The position numbers and the translations under genes were made by a program. 64,000 bases of DNA from Candidatus Scalindua sp. (GTDB taxonomy: Bacteria > Planctomycetota > Brocadiia > Brocadiales > Scalinduaceae): contig JALDRB010000011.1 in assembly GCA_031316155.1 (NCBI GenBank), positions 103,215 to 167,214 of the forward strand, written 5' to 3'. Positions 9,444 through 19,860 of the stretch are shown one piece after another; within the stretch, counting starts at the first letter, position 1, and the number at the start of each line of letters is the position of its first letter. Below the pieces are notes generated by a model. It saw only the letters and a program-made list of their open reading frames with translations. It was not told the origin of the DNA and made no database searches.

Positions 9444-11228
9444 ATGTTGAATCCGATTAGAACTCTGCAGGTTAGGTTTTCAAAGTTCTTGCCAATCTGT
9501 TTCGGTATCTTACTCATTACTTTTGCTTCTCCTTATTCTTATGGGCAGGGAGCTCTGGGTATTGATCCAACCAGAAGGAGTGGAGAAATACCTCCTCTAC
9601 TGGAGGATCAACCGTATAGAAAACCTCCGGGTAGTGTCTTGCCTCCTCTTCCTCTTCCTCAAAAAGAAGAACTTGGACAGTTGCCTCTTATTCGTATCTT
9701 CATTCGTGAGATTAATATTACCGGCAACACTGTGTTTACGAGAGAGGAATTAGCCGAAGTATTAGAGTCATATGAGAACCGGGAATTGACCAATGAAGAT
9801 TTAGAGACGCTTCGGTTGAAGTTGACACTCTTTTATATAAATAACGGTTATGTAAACTCAGGGGCCGTAATCCCTGACCAATCAGTGGCTGACGGCGTTA
9901 TTACGTTTCACATTATTGAGGGTGAATTAACGCGTATTGAGGTGGAGGGGAACAGGTGGTTTCGTGATAGCTATATCAGGAAAAGATTAGCCCTTGGTGC
10001 CGGCCGACCCCTTAATATTAATTCTTTACAGCAAAGCCTCCGTCTCCTGCAGGAGGATTCACGCATCCATCAAGTGAATGCAGAACTTACGCCGGGGTTG
10101 AAACCCGGTGAAAGTTTCTTAAAGGCAGGGGTTAAAGACAGGTTTCCTTATGGGGTTGGGATGGTATTTAATAATTACCAGTCCTCGACGATTGGTGCTG
10201 AACGATGGACAACGACAGTGTCGAACCAGAATCTGCTTGGATTGGGTGATTTATTGAGCTTGAGCTATGGAGGATCTGAGGGGCTTAAACGTCAGATTAA
10301 TGCCTCCTATACGATCCCCATTAACGCCCGCGATACTACTCTTTCACTTCAGTACAGGATGAATGATTTTGATGTCGTGGAAGAGCCATTTGCCCCTCTT
10401 GACATTAGAACTGAGACAGAAAACTACAATATTACCCTGAGGCATCCAATCTATCGAAGTACAAATCATGAATTTGCTTTAGCGATTACAGGGGAACAGC
10501 TCCACAGTGAGACCTTCCTGTTGCACGAACCTTTCTCATTTTCAGCGGGTGAGAAGCGTGGCAAGTCAAACATAACGGCCTTACGTTTTGCCCAGGAGTG
10601 GACGAATCGTACACAGAATCAGGTGATTGCTTCACGATCACGTTTCTCTGTAGGGATAGACGTTCTGGGCGCCACAAACAATCGCTCGGGCAACAGTAAC
10701 GGTGTTGCTGACGGTCAGTTCTTCTCCTGGCTGGGACAGTTTCAGTGGGCAAGACGTCTGAAACTTTTGGATATACAGACGTTATTTAGGACTGATATTC
10801 AACTGGCCAACAAGCCACTCTTGCCGCTCGAACAGATTGCAGTTGGGGGGAGGTACAGTGTGCGTGGATATCGGGAGAACCTCATGGTTAGAGATAATGC
10901 CTTTATTACATCATTTGAAACCTGTGTCCCGATTGTTCAAAATAAACGATGGGCGGATTATGTGGAATTAGTACCCTTTGTGGATTACGGAAAGTCGTGG
11001 TTCGGGAGGGCCTGGAACAGGAAGGAACCTCATACACCTGATCCAAAGGCTATTGCAAGTATTGGTGTAGGGGTTCGATGGGCGGTTACACTGCCGGAAC
11101 CAATTCAGATAAGACCGCAATTTGAATTTTTCTGGGGGCATCGTTTAAACAATGTCAAGACTTCATCAGGAGACCATGATCTGCAGGATGACGGGATTCA
11201 TTTCCAGTTTAGTTTAGGGTTGTTTTAG
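9444..11228 (+). CDS. TpsB/ShlB-type outer-membrane transporter for the adhesins
   Basis: 594 residues. Signal peptide (LPICFGILLITFASPYSYGQ), a proline-rich linker, then a POTRA_2 domain at about residues 75-155 (IFIREINITGNTVF, LTLFYINNGYVNSG, GVITFHIIEGEL) and a second POTRA-like segment (IEVEGNRWF). The C-terminal ~370 residues form the 16-strand barrel of the FhaC/ShlB family, with the VRGY motif of barrel loop L6 at residues 473-476 (VRGYREN). The last residue is a phenylalanine, the usual barrel terminus (LGLF). This is the natural secretion partner of the two TpsA-type proteins encoded just upstream. It is separated from them by a 400-base repeat-containing gap, so it may have its own promoter. 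Confidence 0.92.
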   Translation: MLNPIRTLQVRFSKFLPICFGILLITFASPYSYGQGALGIDPTRRSGEIPPLLEDQPYRKPPGSVLPPLPLPQKEELGQLPLIRIFIREINITGNTVFTREELAEVLESYENRELTNEDLETLRLKLTLFYINNGYVNSGAVIPDQSVADGVITFHIIEGELTRIEVEGNRWFRDSYIRKRLALGAGRPLNINSLQQSLRLLQEDSRIHQVNAELTPGLKPGESFLKAGVKDRFPYGVGMVFNNYQSSTIGAERWTTTVSNQNLLGLGDLLSLSYGGSEGLKRQINASYTIPINARDTTLSLQYRMNDFDVVEEPFAPLDIRTETENYNITLRHPIYRSTNHEFALAITGEQLHSETFLLHEPFSFSAGEKRGKSNITALRFAQEWTNRTQNQVIASRSRFSVGIDVLGATNNRSGNSNGVADGQFFSWLGQFQWARRLKLLDIQTLFRTDIQLANKPLLPLEQIAVGGRYSVRGYRENLMVRDNAFITSFETCVPIVQNKRWADYVELVPFVDYGKSWFGRAWNRKEPHTPDPKAIASIGVGVRWAVTLPEPIQIRPQFEFFWGHRLNNVKTSSGDHDLQDDGIHFQFSLGLF

Positions 11229-11395
11229 TGGATGTTTCATTAAGGAAGACGTTCAAGTGCCAGCTAAGACTTTACGAACTTATTTACCTATGCATTAATT
11301 TATTACAGAAAAATCTACGATAAAACTATCAATTGGTTTTTATCGATGAAAGTCGTATACCATCATTTTCTTGCCTTATAAATGATGCTATAGTT

Positions 11396-13348
11396 TTATT
11401 TCTGATTTTGTAAAGATCCGTTTTGTCCAACAATACGGTATACGCCTATTTTTTCACTCCTTCCTTTTAAAGTAGTTTCACCTACTTTGAGGGTTACAAA
11501 TTGGTGGTTCAGATAACGTAGAGTAGCTTCTCCAATAAGGATACGGCACCCTGTTTCAGGGGGACTCATATCAAGGGTGTTATTATCCAAACTTTCCAGC
11601 CTTGAGGCTATGTTAGCGGTATCACCGATTGTTGTGTATTTCAGTCTTTGTGCACTACCGAGACTGCCGGCTACTATTGATCCGGTAAAAATTCCAATGC
11701 GCATTCCTGTCGTGGGCAGGTTTTGTTCCTGCCAGCGTGTATTAAGCTGGTTCATCTTTAATTCCATGGCTAAGGCACAATTTACTGCATTCACGGCATC
11801 CTGACTTATCTCTGTCTCGCTGTTTCGGGGAAGTGGTACACCGAAATTTGCCTTGAGACCGTCACCTGCATAATCGTCAATTACCCCACCATGTTCAACA
11901 ACTAATTGGGCCATGGTTTCCATATACGTATTTAACCAGTTCATGAGTGCCTGTGGTTCCATTTTTTCTGATACCGACGTAAACCCTTTCAAGTCCGTAA
12001 ATAATACTGTAGCCGTTATCTTTTGAGAGCGGGGACGGTTACCTTCAAGAAACTGGTCTCGCTGCTTCCAGACGACATCGGCAATTTCTTTCGAGACGTG
12101 CCTTGAAAAGAGATGCATAAGGAGTGCTCTCTGTTCTTTCTCCAGTTTTGATATATAGGGGGTAACAACTACAGCAGAGAGAAACCAGGCTATTGCCGAA
12201 GGTACGAAAGGTATCCACCATTTACTTAAAAATGCAAAGTATACAATACATGCGTGAAACAATATAACACTCGTGGCCAAAAGGGAAAAACGCCATGGTG
12301 ATCGAATTTTCAGCCCTGTAAATCCTCCGATAACACTCCAAACCAGGATCCATAACCACTCAAGCCAATCGTTCATTGTTAGTATGTACGTATCGCCTGC
12401 CAGGCTGGTTCTCAGTAACTGACTTACCATATGAGCGTGTAATGAAATTCCGGAAACCTGTTGATTGTTACTTGAGTCACGGCTGTAAGGTGTGTAAAAG
12501 AAGTCTTTTACACCTTCAGCTGTAACGCCAATCATTACAATTTTATCTTTGATTATTTCTGGTTCAATTTTTCCGGATAAGAGATCCGTTAAAGTAATAG
12601 AGGGAAATGTATTTTGAGTTTCTTTAAAATCGAGGAGAAATTGATAACCTCGAGCATCAGCACCTACATATCCACCATCATTAGATTCAAACGGCCTTAT
12701 TGTAGTAGTTTTTCCAAGCCGGATATGTTGTGGGTTTGACCCGTCGGGTTGGGGCGTAATCCCTTCCTCCTGCAAGTAAAGAAGTGCTAATCGTAGTGCA
12801 AATGAATAGGAAATTGTTTTCCCGTCATCGAGGAAGATCAGGCTACGACGGACGATACCTCCGGGATCAACGATGATGTCGTTGAAGCCAATCTGGTCGG
12901 TATTTTCATGTGCTTTAGGAGGTGGTATCCCTATTTCGACATCATTACCGAATTTCATAACAGTTACGATATGGCTGTTTTGGGTCAGGATCTCATCAAG
13001 TTCTTCACTTCCGGGTGGTACAGGGATATCCCGATAAATATCCAAACCAATGGCTCGTGGCTGATAAATGGTAAGTGTTTTTAACACCTTGGCGATTGTG
13101 GAGTCGGTTAATGGCCAACGTCCCTGGTTGTGGATATCACGTTCGGAAATAGTTATGAGAACAATCCGAGAATGGGATACCGGATCCTTATCCTTAGGAC
13201 TTAATCTAATGAACCAGTCATAGGTAGCAAGTTCCAGGTATTCAAGTCTGCCTGTACTGCGCAGGCCGGTAATAGTGAAAAAAACCAGTATACTTACCAA
13301 TAAGCTTATAGAGAGTGGTGATCGTAATTGTCTCTGCAATGATCTCAT
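11396..13348 (-). CDS. CHASE2-domain class III adenylate/guanylate cyclase
   Basis: 650 residues. An N-terminal membrane segment is followed by a periplasmic CHASE2 sensor domain (LATYDWFIRL, ITISERDI, IGLDIYRD, DPGGIVRR, KDKIVMIGVTA, SGISLHAHMVSQLL), then several transmembrane helices (about residues 330-400) and a cytoplasmic class III cyclase domain. The two metal-binding aspartates are D452 (FTDLKGFT) and D496 (GDGLKANFG); TTIGDTANIASRLE carries the transition-state Asn/Arg pair. Predicted to make cAMP (cGMP less likely) in response to a periplasmic signal. It is transcribed towards the tpsB gene, with 167 bases between the stop codons, and lies beside a CHAT gene on the same strand, the arrangement familiar from cyanobacteria. 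Confidence 0.93.
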   Translation of the reverse strand: MRSLQRQLRSPLSISLLVSILVFFTITGLRSTGRLEYLELATYDWFIRLSPKDKDPVSHSRIVLITISERDIHNQGRWPLTDSTIAKVLKTLTIYQPRAIGLDIYRDIPVPPGSEELDEILTQNSHIVTVMKFGNDVEIGIPPPKAHENTDQIGFNDIIVDPGGIVRRSLIFLDDGKTISYSFALRLALLYLQEEGITPQPDGSNPQHIRLGKTTTIRPFESNDGGYVGADARGYQFLLDFKETQNTFPSITLTDLLSGKIEPEIIKDKIVMIGVTAEGVKDFFYTPYSRDSSNNQQVSGISLHAHMVSQLLRTSLAGDTYILTMNDWLEWLWILVWSVIGGFTGLKIRSPWRFSLLATSVILFHACIVYFAFLSKWWIPFVPSAIAWFLSAVVVTPYISKLEKEQRALLMHLFSRHVSKEIADVVWKQRDQFLEGNRPRSQKITATVLFTDLKGFTSVSEKMEPQALMNWLNTYMETMAQLVVEHGGVIDDYAGDGLKANFGVPLPRNSETEISQDAVNAVNCALAMELKMNQLNTRWQEQNLPTTGMRIGIFTGSIVAGSLGSAQRLKYTTIGDTANIASRLESLDNNTLDMSPPETGCRILIGEATLRYLNHQFVTLKVGETTLKGRSEKIGVYRIVGQNGSLQNQK

Positions 13349-13398
13349 GTAAACTTTTATGTAATAGCCTATAAGTTAAAAATCTATATCTGTTTGGC

Positions 13399-13490
13399 GT
13401 GTATTATACACTCCGTCTGCTTGCGCAGCCACCCCCTTTCTAGAGGGCTTAGAGGTGTGTTTCTGGATTTTGCAGAATGGATACATAATA
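13399..13490. repeat. Dispersed repeat, second copy of the 9239-9329 element
   Basis: GTGTATTATACACTCCGT, TGCTTGCGCAGCCACCCCCT and CTGGATTTTGCAGAATG align with the copy at 9239. Read on the minus strand it yields a spurious short frame ending in ERGWLRKQTE-like sequence, a typical by-product of this kind of repeat. No gene is supported between 13349 and 13556. Confidence 0.7.
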
Positions 13491-13556
13491 GGTAAATTAT
13501 AAAGTTTTTTGGTTTTGGATCAACCGGGTTGTCACTTGAAAAAACTTTTATAATGA

Positions 13557-13721
13557 ATAGGTATTTTTGATTTTCCACTTCTTGAACAAACAGTTAAAGA
13601 CAATGTCCGCAAAAATGATGAGGTAATTGCAAAAGAGCATGATATTGAAATTCAGTTCATTCGAAAACCTCATATTCGAAAATATGACATTATCAGGAAT
13701 ATTATAAAAGAACACCTTTAA
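13557..13721 (+). pseudogene. Short coding remnant (C-terminal end of an unrecognised protein)
   Basis: An open frame without a start codon ends in TAA at 13719-13721. It encodes about 54 residues of normal bacterial composition (DFPLLEQTVKDNVRKND, IRKYDIIRNIIKEHL). It looks like the tail of a larger, deleted gene rather than random sequence, since it is lysine/isoleucine/glutamate rich with balanced codons. I do not recognise the family. The remaining sequence to 13877 shows nothing further. Confidence 0.35.
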
Positions 13722-13877
13722 ATTTTCGAGTGTCCAGAGGTTCGTATATCAAAGATTCCTGCTAAAGCTTGTTCACGCATGCTTAAAGCGCAAGACATGA
13801 GGGAATGACAGCTTTGGAAAAATAAATAAAAAGCGAAAAAACTAAACCGGACAATGCTGATTTTCATTCCATCCAGT

Positions 13878-16265
13878 TTACAACCAATTGTTGATCAACA
13901 GGAAAGGAGACCAGTAGCAGGGATGTGCAAAACGTTGATCATTTAACAGCTTTAACTGTGCTTTCTGAAGGGCCTTCGACCTTGAGACAGACGGATCTTG
14001 AATTTGCCGGTAAAATTCTGATATCAGCAACGAAGATGCCTGATCATTTATATACCATAAAGTAGCTATTGCACTCCTGGCGCCGGCCTTGACGGCAACA
14101 CCAGCAAGGCCGAGAGCGGCACGGTCATCACCGGCTGCAGTTTCACAGGCACTTAATATCAGGAGTTCAAGCGGGTCTTCACGAAACTGAAACAGCCCCA
14201 CAAATTGACTGAGTTGGTCCATTGTAAGTTTATCATCATAGGTAAGGAGAAACGTGTTTGCGACATTATTTCCGAATTGACCATGGGAGGCTATGTGGAG
14301 GATGCTCAATTGTTCATCCCTCAATTTTTCCTCCAGAGTAGTAGTGGTGAATTCCTGATTGATGAGTTGATTATCTCCGTAGATTGTGCGAATTGTTTCG
14401 AGTTCGGTTGATACATTTGGTAACGGAGGGTAGCCTTGTACTGATTCAGTAAGTCCTACTGCCAGCATCTTACTCCTTTCTCTATCGATTGGCCGAGGAT
14501 TTGTAAGATCCAGACCCGGTGTAGTTGCAAGTGCATACCTGCTGATAAGAAACTGCTCTCCATCATGTAGTGTCGCCATAGGAATGGTTCGGAGTGGACC
14601 GTCCGGAACAAAGACCAGCGTATCGATGGTTAAGGATTTCAAATCACGTTCCAGAGGGCTGATTAACCAGTCATATAATTTTTGAGCGTGAGGAAGGTAT
14701 TCACGTGTGGTACGTTTTTCCAGTTTCTTGCGGAATATCCTTACCTCTTGAGTGAGGTCGTCTATCCCAACCGGGACAGAAAAGCGTTTTAGACCGGAAG
14801 GGAGGCTTACAAGGAGTTCTGTCCTGTCTGGAAGAAGTATCGGGTACACTACTACTGCCGATTGGGAGACAATATCAAGTCCTGTGATTTTTGATCGGGC
14901 TGCATCAACGCAATCGTCACGAAAATAATCGCGCAGGTCGTCAAGTTTGAGTAGTTCTACCGCTACACGTGCTTCAATAAGATACGGTTCGTATTGTTCT
15001 GCGCTCTTCAATGAAGCTGCTTGTTGCAGTAAAAGATCTACCAGTTCAAAGGAGACAGATCCTATACTTTTGTTGAATGATGTTTGAGGTCTCTTATAGC
15101 CAAGAGACATTTCCTGACGAATTGACTGAATGGTATGTATTGAACGTCTATATGCAGAGATTGCATCATCCATTTTCCCTAATGCCTTAAGTAAGCGTCC
15201 AGACTGCCACTGCCACTGGTAAAGAGATTCAGGCAGGTTCTTTTGCTGCGCAGAAAATATGGCCCTCCGTGTTAAATCAAGTGCCTCCTGATATCGGTGC
15301 TCTTCTTCGTAAAGTTTACCAAGATTTCCCCAGGCGTACGATATTGCGCTGTAGTCGTCTATGTCAGCAGCAACCGCAACCGATTCACTGAAAATCTCTG
15401 AGGCGAGAAGTAAGAGTTCGTCTTTGAATTCAGGAAGATGTGGTCGAATATCGCGGTAAGCCAGGCCGATGTTGATCATCCCGCAGGCCTTGTCATGTGA
15501 ATTAGCCATATTACGATACCGTTCCAAAGCCATGTCAAGCAATCCCTTCGCCCTTTTATACTCTCCATCCTTTATAGAAACCGTTGCGGCATTTGTGAGC
15601 GTTCTTGAAGCCAGTGCATGATTGCCGATTGTTTTTGAGAGTGTTAAACTTTTTACATAGCTATCAAAGGCTTCTTTGTACTTTTCCTGGGAACTAAAGA
15701 GATTCCCAAGATTATTCAAGATGATGGCTGAAAGTGAAGGCAAACCCTGATCATATGCCATATCAAGGCCTTCGTTCAAATAACGGTAGGCTTTGTCAAC
15801 GTTTCCAGTAGTGATATAAGCATTACCAATATTACCGAGGGTAGATGCTATTTTTGCCCAATTGCCCGATTCTTCGGCCAGAACGAGAGCATGTTCAAGG
15901 TTTTTGAGAGCATTCTTGTATTGGCCGATAGACTCATACGCCCTGGACAAGTGGTTAAGTGCTTCTATCTGTTCTTCCTGCCTCTCTTCCTTTTCAAACA
16001 AATTAGCAGCTTTAGTCCAATTTGCTATAGCCCCTTCGAAGTCACCCTGCTGGTATGACGTTTGAGCCTGTTCTGAATAGTGTTCAGGAGATGAAGTCTC
16101 TTTTGGAGAAAAAATGCCTGCAAATCCATTGTTGTTGGATAGAACGAAAATCCCCATAAAGCAATAAAGAATGAAGTTACGGGACCCAACTTTCCAATAA
16201 TTTGCAAAAGGGAGTTTTTTTCCCCAGGTGAGAAGCGATTTTGTGTCTGTTCGCATCTTATACAT
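13878..16265 (-). CDS. TPR-repeat CHAT-domain (caspase-like) protein
   Basis: 795 residues. A hydrophobic segment near residues 27-46 (signal peptide or anchor) suggests export. Residues ~60-400 contain about seven tetratricopeptide repeats (AQTSYQQGDFEGAIANW, LNNLGNLFSSQEKYKEAFDSY and others). The C-terminal CHAT protease domain (about 540-795) has the catalytic dyad His661 (HIASHGQF) and Cys707 (SACETAAG), followed by the conserved GLAGVAVKAGARSAIATLW block and a YWSPFLLI end. CHAT proteins are caspase/separase-clan peptidases. Several cut partners to trigger death or toxin activation, and in cyanobacteria this TPR-CHAT form is linked with haemagglutinins. The ribosome site GAGGAGG sits just ahead of two candidate ATGs, three codons apart; the first is used here. 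The substrate is unknown; the adhesins or DUF928 protein are possible. Confidence 0.92.
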   Translation of the reverse strand: MYKMRTDTKSLLTWGKKLPFANYWKVGSRNFILYCFMGIFVLSNNNGFAGIFSPKETSSPEHYSEQAQTSYQQGDFEGAIANWTKAANLFEKEERQEEQIEALNHLSRAYESIGQYKNALKNLEHALVLAEESGNWAKIASTLGNIGNAYITTGNVDKAYRYLNEGLDMAYDQGLPSLSAIILNNLGNLFSSQEKYKEAFDSYVKSLTLSKTIGNHALASRTLTNAATVSIKDGEYKRAKGLLDMALERYRNMANSHDKACGMINIGLAYRDIRPHLPEFKDELLLLASEIFSESVAVAADIDDYSAISYAWGNLGKLYEEEHRYQEALDLTRRAIFSAQQKNLPESLYQWQWQSGRLLKALGKMDDAISAYRRSIHTIQSIRQEMSLGYKRPQTSFNKSIGSVSFELVDLLLQQAASLKSAEQYEPYLIEARVAVELLKLDDLRDYFRDDCVDAARSKITGLDIVSQSAVVVYPILLPDRTELLVSLPSGLKRFSVPVGIDDLTQEVRIFRKKLEKRTTREYLPHAQKLYDWLISPLERDLKSLTIDTLVFVPDGPLRTIPMATLHDGEQFLISRYALATTPGLDLTNPRPIDRERSKMLAVGLTESVQGYPPLPNVSTELETIRTIYGDNQLINQEFTTTTLEEKLRDEQLSILHIASHGQFGNNVANTFLLTYDDKLTMDQLSQFVGLFQFREDPLELLILSACETAAGDDRAALGLAGVAVKAGARSAIATLWYINDQASSLLISEFYRQIQDPSVSRSKALQKAQLKLLNDQRFAHPCYWSPFLLINNWL

Positions 16266-16499
16266 ATACCTCCTCTTATATGGTTAGCTTCTTTTTCAGC
16301 AACCATAGTTAATAGAAAGATTGAAACATAATAAACTATTCTTATCAATTTGGGGAAAGGTTTCAACAAAAAAAGCCATAAAAAGGCATATCAGTTCACG
16401 GGGTCACGCTTCAAGGGGTCAAAAAGGCTGATAAAGTTTCTAACTACAGAATCCGATAATGGTGATAATGTCGTGCAATTGAACAGGTAAAAAATGTGA

Positions 16500-17690
<1,191 letters not shown>

Positions 17691-17812
17691 TCTTCTCTTG
17701 ATCGATCTATTTCATATCAGTTCATGTTTTTGATTTACGATTTAAGATTTCTTAATTAAACCCAAATTAAGCGATTTTAAATTTGCGACAAAAAAAATAT
17801 CAAAATTGCTCA

Positions 17813-19434
17813 ATTTAACCTGGTGAAAATTGTTCTGGAGTAGCACCCCAAGGCTCTCTTATTAAAAAAATTCTCCAGGATTGCATTTTTGATCCCATTT
17901 TGCCAAACCTGGACGTACCTCTCCTGCAGACAATTGGTTTTCAGCTTGAAAATTGCTACATCTAAACAACTATTGGTATGGGAGTTTGACTTCGTTGCCA
18001 TAAAACATCAAATTGTAAATTATCCATCACTGCCCGGGTTACCTTAAGGATTAGTTGCCGTCCTGTACCCATTATCTTCGCAGCAAAATCCAGTGCCTTC
18101 CTCCTCACCGTTGTTGCATAACTGCCTATTGGCATTACTTCTTTTAACACGTCTTCTTTATATGTCTCAAACAAAAAGAATGATATGAGCATGCAATAAT
18201 ATACTACACTATTGGGCACAAATCTCTTAAATGGTAACTCTTCAAATCCAAAATCCTTCAGCCCTCTGTGGGGTAATTCATCTGCTCCTCTCATGTGATG
18301 GCTCTCTATGATTGTTTCTGTCTTCACCAATCTTCTCTCTTCTGCCTTAGTGTGGCAATTGACTAACACTTCTTGATTAACCCCTATATTCGTGAGAGTT
18401 ACATTGTCTGGTCGTGCAAAGTCCAATAACCTTTGTTCTCCCTCATGACTCAATCGGGTATATATCGCGCGATAAAACTTCTTCCACGATTCACATCGGT
18501 AGCCAAACTCCAAATACTCCCACTCCTGATTCCCACTGCGATAGATCTTCCATTGACTTTCAGACTGTACACCAACATACTCCTTCACTCCTCTATACAT
18601 CTTACCCGTACAGATAAACCCTATTCCCAGCTTGTCACATTCTCGCAAGATCTTCTCATCAAAAAATCCACTATCCAGCCTGACTATTATTGTAACTGTC
18701 TCTTGGTATTCCTTGCGGATTACCTGCACAAGGTCCTTCATCATATTCACTACGGAATTGTCATAGTTGCTGTGTTTCTTGCCGCCTCGAAAGATCGCGT
18801 CTATTATCTTTCCTTTCCAAATGGCTTGTAACGGTTGAAAGCCTTTTACCTTCTTGTAGGTCGGTTGTACTCCATTTCGCTTCTTCGCCTCATCATTGTC
18901 CATTACCATGGTATCTATCGTTATCTCTATGACATCAGGCTTTTCAAGCCTCAGCCTCCAGATAAACATCTTTCGTAATATCTTCCGAAATGACCCTCCA
19001 CATACCCACGAAAACGATTTGTAAAATCGTTTTATCTGATGCGATGACACCATCTCTTCCTGGCTATTCTCTATTACTGATGCATACCCTTTATCTCTTT
19101 TTAACTGATCAAATGAGTTCAGGTGACGACTCGTTCCATCGTAAAACCAACAAAATATCTGCTTGAATATATTCCACACCGGTAGACCTTTCTTGTTTCT
19201 TCTGATATTCCCAAAAAGGTCTTCTAATAACGGGTATATTTCTACACTGCTCAAATACTTTACGAATAAATTCATTCCTCCCCTGCCCGTTAGTGTGTCA
19301 CTTGTTACGCCTATTTTGCTAATCTTACACTTGCTTTTAAAATCATTTTTCTTCATAATACTTTCCTCACTTATTGGGTGATAGTTTTTGTTTTCTGGAA
19401 ATGTATTATAACAAATTGCTATCACCTTTTAAGT
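17813..19434. mobile_element. IS1380-like insertion sequence (ends approximate)
   Basis: The element contains the DDE transposase at 17962-19356. Candidate ends are TTTAACCTGGTGAAAATTG (starting near 17814) and, read inward on the minus strand from about 19434, CTTAAAAGGTGATAGCAATT, which align imperfectly as terminal inverted repeats. The resulting 1.6 kb fits the family. The right end abuts a truncated IS1182 transposase frame. No convincing target duplication was found, so the boundaries are tentative. Confidence 0.5.
17962..19356 (-). CDS. DDE transposase, IS1380/IS4-superfamily
   Basis: The start is taken at the ATG at 19356, giving 464 residues, because GTGAGGAAAG lies just ahead of it; an in-frame ATG 23 codons upstream has no such site. 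Landmarks: TGRGGMNLFVKYL, WFYDGTSRHLNSFDQL, the first catalytic Asp in EITIDTMVMDND, GFQPLQAIWKGKIIDAIFRGGKKHSN, the second Asp in IIVRLDSGFFDEKIL, then GADELPHRGLKDFGFEELPFK with the late acidic residue, and a C-terminal helix with TGRQLILKV. The chain appears intact and could be active. It differs strongly from the other IS1380 transposase in the window (33996), so the two are separate elements. Confidence 0.85.
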   Translation of the reverse strand: MKKNDFKSKCKISKIGVTSDTLTGRGGMNLFVKYLSSVEIYPLLEDLFGNIRRNKKGLPVWNIFKQIFCWFYDGTSRHLNSFDQLKRDKGYASVIENSQEEMVSSHQIKRFYKSFSWVCGGSFRKILRKMFIWRLRLEKPDVIEITIDTMVMDNDEAKKRNGVQPTYKKVKGFQPLQAIWKGKIIDAIFRGGKKHSNYDNSVVNMMKDLVQVIRKEYQETVTIIVRLDSGFFDEKILRECDKLGIGFICTGKMYRGVKEYVGVQSESQWKIYRSGNQEWEYLEFGYRCESWKKFYRAIYTRLSHEGEQRLLDFARPDNVTLTNIGVNQEVLVNCHTKAEERRLVKTETIIESHHMRGADELPHRGLKDFGFEELPFKRFVPNSVVYYCMLISFFLFETYKEDVLKEVMPIGSYATTVRRKALDFAAKIMGTGRQLILKVTRAVMDNLQFDVLWQRSQTPIPIVV

Positions 19435-19436
19435 GA

Positions 19437-19860
19437 GTTTTAAGCATTCTTACCAATTACAAATCGCTCAGCTTAGGTATTAATAAGACGTGGACAGAAG
19501 AGAAGTGTACGAGGCATTTAAAAGGGATTGATGAGAGAATTGAAGAGATATTAAAAGAGTGTGAACAGGTAGATATTAGAGAAGAGGATAATGCCAGCCT
19601 TGTCAAGCTCAAAGGGGAACTGGTAAAAAAAGAGGAGATGCCATTCAGAGTACAAGCTATCATGGAAGAGATAAAGCGAGAAAAGAAAACGAGTGTGAAT
19701 GAGACGGACAAGGATTGCGTAAAGATAAAGGGAAAACAAGGTATTCACGCTGGATATAACAGTCAGATAGTAGTGGATGAGAAACACGGATTAATAGTAA
19801 ATTGTGATGTGGTTCAAGAGAACAACGATACCAATCAGTTTTCACGTCAGATTAACCAGG
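19437..19860 (+). pseudogene. IS1182-family transposase, internal fragment
   Basis: The frame is open from just inside the right end of the neighbouring IS and encodes the middle of an IS1182-type transposase: INKTWTEEKC, LKGIDERIEEILKECE, then CVKIKGKQGIHAGYNSQIVVDEKHGLIV and VVQENNDTNQFSRQINQA, a stretch typical of this family just after the first catalytic domain block. Both the N-terminal third and the C-terminal half are missing. The similarity stops abruptly at about 19860, where GC content jumps and an unrelated sequence continues in the same frame. The missing N-terminal portion of a related transposase lies 5.5 kb to the right (25317). Confidence 0.75.

Noticed and set aside
13384..13578. 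Short minus-strand protein containing LSPLERGWLRKQTE
   Set aside because: Generated by the dispersed repeat at 13399-13490, which also occurs at 9239; not a gene.
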